Positions 48,570 through 59,197 of a stretch of DNA of 64,000 nucleotides are shown in pieces. Position numbers and translations under genes: made by a program. The stretch is from Enoplosus armatus (taxonomy: Eukaryota > Chordata > Actinopteri > Centrarchiformes > Enoplosidae), in the NCBI RefSeq assembly GCF_043641665.1, contig NC_092191.1, positions 23,450,581 through 23,514,580 of the forward strand. Reading direction: 5' to 3'. Position 1 is the first letter of the stretch; every line of letters begins with the position of its first letter. A model generated the notes under the pieces. It did not search any database, was not told where the DNA came from, and was given only the letters and a program-made list of their open reading frames with translations.

Positions 48570-51500
48570 TTCTGCTGACTTCACTTACTTGCCAGGTGTC
48601 AGGCTTTCGCTTAGAAAAACTCGCTGAGCTGATTACAAACAAAGTGCATTCATCCAGTGTTACCGTACAGCACGTTACACGCATACACAGGCCATGTTAG
48701 CCATCACCGCCACAAAAAGATCCAAGCACAGCAGCACTATGGAACTACTGTGGAAACAGTAGAGATCCGGGTCATCATTTCATGTGACTGCTGCTATTTA
48801 CAGGATGTTTTTTTTCTTCTTTTTTTTTTATGAATAATGTTTTGAACAATATTTTTTTGGTTATTCAGTTTCGAACCGTTTCAAATCTTTTATTCTGGTC
48901 ATGGTAGAAAAACACAGAATACCACTCATCCACTTGTATATGTTTAACATTTCATTGGCAGGGTGTAGATTAATGCAGTTATTTTAATATCCGCAGCTCT
49001 AAAAAGGCAGGTTCACCTCACCCACACTTCATTCACACTGACTGAATCAAATCCTCTAACCTTACATCACAGTTGGATGGCCGCGTCTTCATGTCGTATG
49101 TTTATAAAGGACGATGCTGATCTGATCTGATTTAAGAGTTCATTGGGTTGCGTTGGCCAGTGGAAGACACACACACACACACACACACAGAGCCGCGTCA
49201 GTTGTTGTCCGACAGTGCCTTCCTCCCGTCTGTTCTGGACTCCCCTTCATAGCCGGTCAGCACCCTCACTGACCCCTCTCATGGCTCCTCAGTCCCTGGA
49301 GGAAATGATTCTGTCAGTGTGTGTATAAAAAAAAAAGAAAGAAAGAAAGAAATAAAGAGAAAAAAACCCAGGAAGGTGTGGAAGAGCATCCAACCGGCCC
49401 GCACGCAGCACATAAAAAAAAAAGGCTGCTTGTACGTGGTGGGGGAATGGAGGAGCTTCACAAGTGCTTTGTGTACCAGCCCCATATATCAATGGACCTG
49501 TCAAGTGAGTTATCCCTCATTCATGGCTCTTTTTTCTATTAAACAGACCAGAATCAGGCCAGAATGACACGGCCCCCGCTGACACTACAATGGTCCCTGC
49601 TTAACTCTTTGAGGCAGGAAATGGAAAAATTTAGACTGGAGATGTTGATAGAAGGCCACACATTCCATTTGTTTCTTCATGGTTTTTGCATGAAGTTCTA
49701 GGTTAATTTCTATGTAATACAATTGCTTCATTTTTCTTTCTTCAATTAAATAACAAATGTTGAACAACAGATGTTCTAATTCTTCCAGGTTCATTTCTAT
49801 ATGTCCTCTGTTGCCGGCAGCTTATGCTCAGTGTTGCTGTAAAACGTCGGGGGAGTGAAGACAACCTCTAATCAATGAAACGTGCACACACAAAAGTGAG
49901 GCCGGAACGCAGAGCGGCGCCGAGGCTGAGGCTCCCCCGGCAGGCAATTACTGTGTTTGGGGAAAATAAATGAAATGACTAACAAAATAGGTCAAATTAA
50001 GTGTTTCCTAGACACACTAAAAGGACCTCCCTAATTGCCGGTCCCTGAGAGGGACAAAAATACAAAAACAACAAAACATTATATTGTATCGGCCGATGAT
50101 GAGAGGGGAAAAGACGGAGTGGCTGACGGAAGAAAAGGAACACAGCGTGGTTTGCGTAATTACATGTTTTGCCTCGATCGGTGGTGTCTCTACCATCCGT
50201 CAATCAACAGCAGCGAGTCCGGCGGCTGGAGCAGATAGGGGGAAGGAATTGAGCCGGCCATTGACTTTGTTTCTGCCGAGGGAAGGAAGAGGGGAGACGA
50301 CAGATCCAAAAGACACTCGCCTCACTCCTCCTCCTCTGAATCAAAGACCGTATTGTATGTTGGCGTACTATTGAATTGTGCCAGGGCGGCCTCGGCTAGA
50401 AGAACCTCATTAGATATGGAGGATATGAGAAGGCGGAGACATAAATCAATACAGAGGCCTTCTCTCCTTTTCTTTTCTTTTTTCATTTTACTCCTACTCA
50501 AGCAGTTCGACCACTCACCGACACTTCATCCTCGCACGTCCTCATGCTACTTTTGTCATGAGAAAATAGAGGGAAAGCCAAATATGCTCTCTGTAAAAAC
50601 TGATTAGTTTATCGAATAGCCTCACACACAAACCGTCTCCTGTTTCCACAAGGACCTCATCTGCTGTTAAATCAAATCAGAGAGGGACTTCCTCGGTGAC
50701 ATTTGGTTTTCGGTGGAGCGAGGGGTGAATGAACGCATGGAAGATGAAGTGGAGCCTCGCCTCGCCACAGTGACATTTCCTCCACACTCTTATTTTTTAG
50801 AGGGGGGGGGGGGATTGGGAGCTGGAAATTGCACCTCAGTGCTAAATGAAGCCTAAAGCCTTAATTAACAGCGGCACACAATAGGTGACGGACGTGGCCC
50901 ACAGTTCACAGCTCTCACGTTTCAACCCCCTCACTCAAAAGGAAGTGTCTGGGAAATTTGGGCAGGTGTCGAGGGAAAACAAAACAAAACAAAAAAAAAA
51001 CAACACGCGAGCAGCCCAACATTGTGGTTAAATCACCAGCAAGTCATTGTGATTTTTCAAAGGGCAAAGGCTGATCCTCTGCTACCATACCTGACTAACA
51101 CCCACCTCCGACTGAGGCTTAAAGGGGAAATCCACCCTAAGACACACTGTTACAAAACAGCCACTGGTGAAGTGTTTTTTTCTTTCTTCACTCTTGCTAT
51201 TTATTGATAAGGCTTGGTTCATCACGGCGTTATGATTTCCCAGACTCGAACACAACAGAATCGGATGACTAAAAATGTTACAGACCTGATTTTAGTTTCG
51301 TTTACTCGGAGCTGAACACAAAAAACTTAAACAAAGGTTTAAGTCACACGGGAGAGGGATCCATTGTAGGGATTTCTCCGCCAACAATAGCCTCAGTAGA
51401 CCAGAATGCAGTGCAGCTACGAAACGTGTTTGTTCAAAACAAACTCAAATAGAGGAAATGACAAACTAAAGTATATTAGATGTGGCTGTAATGCATAATT

Positions 51501-52029
51501 ACAGAGATATATAGCCGAGACTTTGGGTCTAAACTGGACACACTGTTCAATTCAGTGTTAATAAAGTAAACACAACCTGTCTTGTGCTTCAAGTCAACTG
51601 TTGACATTTTCGGTATTTAACCAAGACCAGCGTCTCGCCTGAATCTTAACCAAGAGCTTTGACCATCTAAACATTAATTAAATGAAGTTTTTGTCCCTCG
51701 ATTTGTCCTGCGTCCTCGAAGTGACGTGGCCCAAAGGCACGGAATTGGAATAAGGGCGATGATTCTGTCACTGAGGCCACAATGAAGTGACATGATGGTG
51801 TGACAGCATGCTGCTTCTGTCATTTGACACATGAAGTGGTGGCTTCAGTTCTCAGTTCTGTCCAAACATCAGACAAAATCCATACTACAATTCTAGCTGA
51901 TGTTTCTACGTGACATTCCGTACTGGATCGAATGAGGCGGTCCTGCGATCTGCTTGAAGAAGGCCACGTTAAAATCACCACGCAAGACCGGAAACGACGG
52001 AAAGACTAAACAGACATGACAAACCATTA

Positions 52030-52386
52030 CTTTCATTATCGATTCATCTGCCGATTATTGTCACGTTTAAATCGATGAATCTTTTAGTCGATAAAATGTC
52101 AGAAAAAATTGGGGGAAAATGCTCATCACAATTTCCCAGAGACCAAAGGGACGCCTTTTTAAATAGCTTCTTTTGTCCAACCAAACAGTCCAAAACCCAA
52201 CGACTCTTCATTTACCGTCATAAATGACAAAGAAAAGCAGCAAATCCTCACATTCAACAAGCTGGAACCAGCGAACCTTTGACATTTCTGCTTGAAAAAA
52301 ACGACTGAAACGATTTATCGATGATCAAAAATAGTTGGCAACTAATTTTCTTTCATCAAACAATCGAGTAATCGTTGCAGCTCTAA
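52030..52386. mobile_element. hAT-like MITE directly downstream of the shtn1 stop
   Basis: Left TTATCGATTCATCTGCCGAT and right ATCGAGTAATCGTTGCAGCT with internal ATAAAATGTCAGAAAAAATT and AGCTGGAACCAGCGAA match a very common teleost nonautonomous hAT family. It ends 50 bp from the stop, so it probably forms part of the 3' UTR. Confidence 0.75.
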
Positions 52387-52435
52387 ACTCATCGAGACGA
52401 ATGAATAAGAAACGAGGATTTGTGCCTCAGGAAGT

Positions 52436-52573
52436 CTAACGTGAAACTTTACTGGCGTCGTGTTGGGACTCCAGTGCGCCCCGCCGTCTCAGCAGGATCC
52501 TCTGCAGCTCCTCGTCGCGCTTTGTTGACGGAGACACTGCCTTCGGTTGCGGGGGGGTTCTGTTGAAATTCTC
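52436..52573 (-). CDS. shtn1: shtn1 terminal exon, window exon 10 of 10 (stop)
   Basis: 138 nt including TAG, acceptor CTCTGTAG. Encodes ENFNRTPPQPKAVSPSTKRD, then EELQRILLRRRGALESQHDA and SKVSR. The human match is TELERILRRRK. A GTAAAG inside the codons for Ser-Lys (GT at 52451-52452) could serve as a donor for a longer isoform. A hAT-like MITE begins 50 nt past the stop. Confidence 0.92.
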   Translation of the reverse strand, partial: ENFNRTPPQPKAVSPSTKRDEELQRILLRRRGALESQHDASKVSR

Positions 52574-52595
52574 CTACAGAGTTTGACAAAACAAA

Positions 52596-52644
<49 letters not shown>

Positions 52645-55600
52645 TATATACATACAGGCCGAAACAACGGAACCATTACAGCTCAAACTGGAGTTGATTA
52701 ACAGCAGCAGAATATGTTATTCTTCATCTTGTATGTCTAGTATGCAAATATTGACTTAAGCTCTTGAAATGTCGCAGTAGTACTTTCTCGTAGGTGAAAC
52801 ATCGGATTACTTTTTATTCTGTTTTAACATGCGATGCTGGTGTGAGAACGTCCATGAGACAAAGACAAAAGCAAAGCCTCTCTCTCCTGTGTAAACACAG
52901 TGAAAGTTCAACCAGTAAAATATGGCTTGTGAGGACATTTGGATTGTTTTAAAGTCCCATTACCATGATTCCTTTAAGTTCCCGAATGGCAGAATTAGAG
53001 GGCAGCCTCTCCATCTAATAAAAGGAAAATAGGGAGGGGGGGGGGGGGGGGAGACGGGTTTGGTAAATAAACAGCAGTCTGACACATTATACTTATTTTT
53101 CCTCATTCAGCACTTAGAGGCTAAACTGCACCTCTTACCACGGAGACGAGACACTGTAGGCAAGCACGAGGACGTATGCTTTCTACAAGAAGCAAATGTG
53201 TAAACACACAATCATTTTGAGTCACGTCAATTTTCCCATCCTCATTATTTATAATTACCTCATAGAGCAGGTCCTAATGCTATCTAATTTGCCAGTTGTT
53301 GTGGCGGAGGAACACGCGGGCTAAAAAGATGTCTTGGCCATATGTCGTGTTTTTATCAAAACAAGCCGCTCTTAGATAATCCCACACACTGATGGATTTA
53401 AGAGCACTGAACAATATACGCTCAACAAAAACCTCATTCAGGCCCCCAGAGCTCTGGACGTTTTGGTTTGGTGATTTCAGAAACACATTTTCAGTCACAA
53501 TCACACACACACACACACGCGCGCACTTCCTTTTAATGACACCCCAGTTTCATGTTTTCACCGTGAGACGTCCCCTCTTTTTCTTCTTTTTCTTCTTCTT
53601 CGTCTTCCATTTGAGTCAAAACAAGCAGTGAATGTAACACACATTATCTTCCTGCCAAAATGTAGCCTGTAGTATGCAGTATGTCAAAAACACCCGGATG
53701 TCGTTCTGATTCTGAGTCTGCATCGGACCGGTCTGCCTCGCCTACTGTGTCCCCACGATGCAAAGCGCTGGCGGTGGACTGCCATCACACGTTTCGTGTA
53801 GCGTTCACTTATTTCACCTCAGCAGTCACCGAAATGTGTTTCTGAACAAATCTGAGAAATAAGCAGCCCGGTTCCTGAATCTTCACTCATGTTAGATCTA
53901 CAAGGCCTCAATTAAAAGTTTGTTCCGACTTTTGTAAGGCGGGCAGGATTATTACTGCCGCTTTCTGGGCATACTGCAAAAATAATCGACAGTTTCATGC
54001 TGGTAGAACGTAGTAGGCGGTTTTGAATACAGCCACAGAAAAAAAAGATGGGTCTTCAGCTGTGACTGTTTTCAGTCTGTCCCTACAGACTTAGAATTGA
54101 CTTTACAGTCAGCTTAACATACCTCGCACACATCCTGTATCATGTGACTTTATGCATCATGTATCATGGAGTGATGGAGTGGATATCACAGGGACTGTGC
54201 CTCTGTGCGTGCTGCCCCTGTGGCTCTCCAGATGACGTGGAGTGCAGGGCCCTCACTTTTAATTTGAAATTCCAGCAAACTACTCAAACGTGATTAGAAA
54301 TGTGATGTCAAATCTGTAGTGAAAAAAAAATTCACAGTGTATAAGCCCCGTCAGGGTGTGCCTTGTACTCCAGCATGGAGGGGGGTGGGGGGTCTACTGC
54401 AGTGGTTCCCAGTGTAGGGGTCCACGGGGGGGGGTTGTGAAGCCCTCTTGAGTTTAAGGGTGGAAGAATTTTGATATATAACTAAATTTAAGGGTTATTT
54501 AAGAAGTTTAAATCTTTAAAAGCCATTTATTATTATGTATCAAAACATAACGTACATATGATAGTGAAATTAAAAGAAAATCATACGACAGACATAGAAT
54601 TGTGTTCCTAAAAATGTAAGGATACGTTGCAATATCCACAGGAAATAGTCAATATTCAGAAGTTCAAACACAAACTTCCTGCAGGTATTAAGTTCACTGT
54701 TTAGGTTGACTGTACAGTTAACTGTCCTGTGCTGTTATTGTGTTTTTTATGCAATAAACAAAGACATTTCAAAAAGAAGTAGGCGACTTTTCCCCCTTTT
54801 TATGTGGGCGGGGGTCGTTGGCTTTAAAAGTGCGAAACACAGCAGGCCACAGATATTGCCGGGATAGTACACCATTTAAGGGGATTAGAAGAGTTTACCT
54901 GTCTCCTGGTCCTGTTGGGTGACTGGCTGACAGGTCGAAGTTGAACGCCTTTCTTGATCCTTTGCATCATTTCCCCCACTGCCTGCTGCCTGATGTCCAC
55001 TATTGGGGTGTGACACACACACACACACACAAGCAAGAGAGACAAAGACTTCATCACCAAGCTCGAGGATTTAGTTGGTCTTTCCTTTTTTTTTTCTTCT
55101 CTCACTTCTCAACAGACACGTTGTATTTAGCGGCTTCGCTGATTCACTAAAATGGGAGTCTGCCTCGGGTGGGGGGAAAACCAGTGCCAAAAAACAAAGT
55201 GAGTTTAAATGATTTTGAGAGGTACGAGGCACTGTGTAATTCACAGGCATCATTAGTGCTGCACTTGAAATACAGCTCATTTGGATGTGAGAGCTTAAAA
55301 ATGACACGAGCCCCCAGGAACAATCAATGAAGTTTCTGCTGGAGAAACTCCAGGTTTCCCCCTCTTAATTATGCCGTAAATATCGACTGAAATGTATTCC
55401 TGTGAATCCTGCTTTGGGGTGGATTTGGCCTGCAAGTCGTAGAACAATAAAGAATCACTGCTGTGGCCACTCATCTTGTAGTATTCCAAGAAGTACACCT
55501 GTCGAGTTCAGAGCCTTTGCGGTGTTGTGAGGTTACCGAAATCATTCGGCAATAAATGTCAACTCTCAACACTGTTCGGCAATTTTTCATCCAACCAAAA

Positions 55601-58600
55601 AAAAAAGAAAGAAAATTGTGCGAGGACGACAGAGTTTCTCAAGTTCACAAAAGACTCCTCCCGCCATAATAATGCATCCCATTGACAAAGAAATGTGACT
55701 ATTTAATTTCCAAACATAGAACGTTCAATGGCGCGTGCACAATGGAACTTTTGTCAGTAAGGAGGTCTTTAAAATATCACACAAAAAATTATTTTGTGTT
55801 ATAAAGTAATAGTAAAATATTTGCCATGAATGCTGTCCGGGTCATGTTTTACATTTCTTCCTTGAAATCACTAAGTTGAAAAGAAATGGGGTTTTTTTTT
55901 CTTTTTGGTTGAATAACTTCAGACATCATATTAAAATGTTCCGATCATCCAAAGTTGGTTTATTTCCATTTATTTTCTGAAGATATTGAACAGGTTACAG
56001 AAAAAAAAAAAAAAAAAAATCCCAGGGTGCCAATAATGCAGTTTGTCAAAAACACCCAGACGTCGTACTGATTCGGGAGAAAAAAATGTCTCCAGTCTGC
56101 ATCGCCTACTGTGTCCCACAACGCAAAGCGCTGGCGGCGGATCGCCAGTCAACCTCAGATGAGAGAAGTGAAAATTATTCTGCAATAAATTTCAACTGGC
56201 AACCTCGTTCAGCACTTCTTCATCCGAAAATTCTGCGAGGACACCTGCGAGTTTCTCCGGTTCACAAAAGACTCACAAAAATTCTGCCATTATGCGTCCC
56301 ATTAGCGAAGAAATGTGAATATTTAATTTCCAAAACACAGGACATTCAATGGCGCGCACAATGGAACTTTTGTCGGTAAGATGTCTTTAAAATGTCAAAC
56401 AAAAATGATTTTGTGTTGAAGTGATAGTAAAATATTTTTCCTCCAAAGTGCTCAGAAAGAGTCTATTATTCAGGTGTCAGGAGTCGAAGATCCTTGGGTG
56501 GCACCTATTCAGCCCTGCGTGCATTTCCAACAAAATACCCCGAGCGTAGTGCCCAATTCAGGCCTCATATATTCAAAAACTATCTCGCGGAATGAGGACA
56601 CAGTATAGCCTGTTCAGTCGACATGGACGTCCAACCCCGCTCCAACAAGTCAAGGCTGCCCTTTTGTTTGCACAAATTGAAGAATTTAACATTGGTGACC
56701 TCATGGGCCATTGATGGAGATTTGAGTTTGAATTTCTCATGCACCGCTTCCCACAACGCTTGTCCTTCCGCACAAAAAGGTGACTTTCGGATTTGCAAAG
56801 GAAAAGGCCGAATCTGAAAGGCAAAAAAACAACAAAAAAAAAACAGTTCTCCTCTGCTGGCGAGCGTGAGAAATAGCAGCCCCGAGGAGAATAACGTACC
56901 AAATGACCATACGTCACACAGAGAAAGACGAGACACGCTGGATGTTTGAACCCAACCACTTCTTTTCTTCTTATATTTTTATACAGCGTGTATATGATCC
57001 ATCTGTATGGCGTTGGAATACGAAAAACTGCACATTCATCACGTGTCGGAAACAGCTGATCAGGTTTGTAAATCTGCTCTCCAGCAGACTGATCGTCCTT
57101 ATCTTAAGAAAAAAAAGGATAAAACAACAATTTAAAAAAAACGTGTTGGAACCCTTTTTACGAATTCAAATCCCCCCCAAAAAACGACATTAGATTAGAT
57201 TAGATAGATAGAGATAGATGTCGTCCATGCTCGCGTGACGTAAAAAGGCAGAAATGCGTGAATGTGATATCATGAAACTGAATTCAGTTGCTCTGAAACT
57301 GTATTGGATCCTTGCCGAAAAGTCAAGCGCACTTATGTCCTATACTTCTTCCACTGGTTGTTGAGGAAGAGCAATCGAGTGCCGACTCACAGAGCTCCTT
57401 TTCAAATAGTGCCGGGTACTAATAATAATAAATCACACATGATACATTTACTGTAAGCACTGCTGGTAAAACTCAAATAAAGATAAAATATTTTTTTTTT
57501 ACAGTTTTTACGCAGTATATAGAAAATACTTTAGGCTTTCGAAATCTCTACATCATTACAGGACTAGAGTTCTGTGAATCTGCACTCGATTGCTCTTCCT
57601 CACCGACCCGATGTGCGTCTCAGTAAACTGAATTTGAATTGTGAGAAGTAAATGTGGAAGTGCGTAGAGAGTTGAATATTTCACAATATCCCATTCGGTT
57701 TCAAGTTTGTAATTCAAATTTAAAAATGTTGCTATTCAGATTCAGTTTGCCAACGCAATAATTCAAGTTCAACGGCACAAATTCAAACTATGTGATTCAA
57801 ATTCAGGTTTCTGACGCAATTATTCAAGTTGAGCAATTCAAATTCAGTCTCTAGTGACATATTTCTTCCCCTGTTCCTTGCTTTCACAATGGCGAAGACA
57901 AGGGGAGCTGTCTGAGAGCATCTAGAAGTACTATTATCGTCAAACACCAGAATTCTAAAAAGGGTACAGGGCCATCTCCAGAGAGAACCTCCCTGGACAT
58001 GGGGGGGGGGGGTCGATGAGAGAAGTCAAAGGTGGGATGCGGACTGTGAACGTAAAACCGCCAAAGAGCTGCAGGCTGACCTGGAGCAATCTGGAGAGAT
58101 GGTTTCAACCTGTACCGTACGCTGCACACTAAACCAAGAAGGGCTTTACGGGCCGAAGGCCGAGGAGGACCCTACTGCCGAAAGGAAGACATTCAAAAGG
58201 CCCAACTGATCTTCGCCGAGAGGATTTCCAAGGCAAATTTCATTCGCGAAATGTGCTACTCGGTGTGAGAAAACGAGGTTTCGAAGAACAGCGCGATAAA
58301 GACCCAAAGCGCACGTCCGAAAACACAACTGTTTTAAACTGGCCAGCAATGAGTCCTGATCTCCAGTCCAAGTGGAACCCTTTGGAGCGTGCTGAAATCT
58401 ACCACTGGGAAGAGGAACCCTGCAAACATTCCAAGAGCCTGAACAAATTGCAGTGCAAGAGCGGGAGAAACGGCCGGCAGACCGGCGGAAAGAAGATTAC
58501 ACTGGTGGTGGTGGCCGCAAGAAACACTCGGAGGCCGTCGTTGCTGACAAAAGGGTCATATTTTACATTTCTTCTTTGAAATTGAGTTGAAAAGAAAAGA

Positions 58601-59147
58601 ATGTCGAACAACTTCAGACATCATATTAAAATGTGAAAAAACAAAAATCCAAGGGTGCCAATAATGTTGACCAGAGCTGTACGTAATGCACTTTTTTTTT
58701 TTGGTGGATGTTTGGTTGTGTACCTGGTGTCTTGGCAGAGTCCTGGACCACCAGTGGGATGTCAGAACTCTCTGGGATGTCTCTTCTCTTTCGGATCAAT
58801 GACAACAGCGAGCTGCAGGGGAAGGCACAAACGGAGGTCATCCAGCTGCTGGCGTTGATTTGGTCACCTCGGTAGTAGATGTTTTAATCGTAATTGTTCA
58901 TTAGCAAACCTGAGCGGGTTAGAGGCTGGAGCCGGAGGAGGTGGTGGGGGAGGCGGAGGTGCTGGAGCTGGAGCTGGAGCTGGGGGCGGGTTGGTAGCTG
59001 CCTGTAGCTTCTTTTGGAGCTCCTCAACTGGCCAGTGAAGCGCGCACACACACACACACAGACACAGACACAGCAACAGCACCAAGAACAGAAAAGGAGA
59101 CTGTTATAGTTAAGACTCTGACAAAAGACATGAAGAGAATCTCATGG

Positions 59148-59197
<50 letters not shown>

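Larger units (their letters stand above)
48544..52435. other. eno4-shtn1 convergent spacer (3.9 kb)
   Basis: Must contain both 3' UTRs. No coding exon was found. Includes CA, GAAA and poly-A tracts around 49170-49420 and relatively unique AT-rich stretches at 49860-50060 and 50600-51000. A minus-strand AATAAA (plus TTTATT at 51200-51205) is one of several possible shtn1 polyadenylation signals. Confidence 0.5.
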
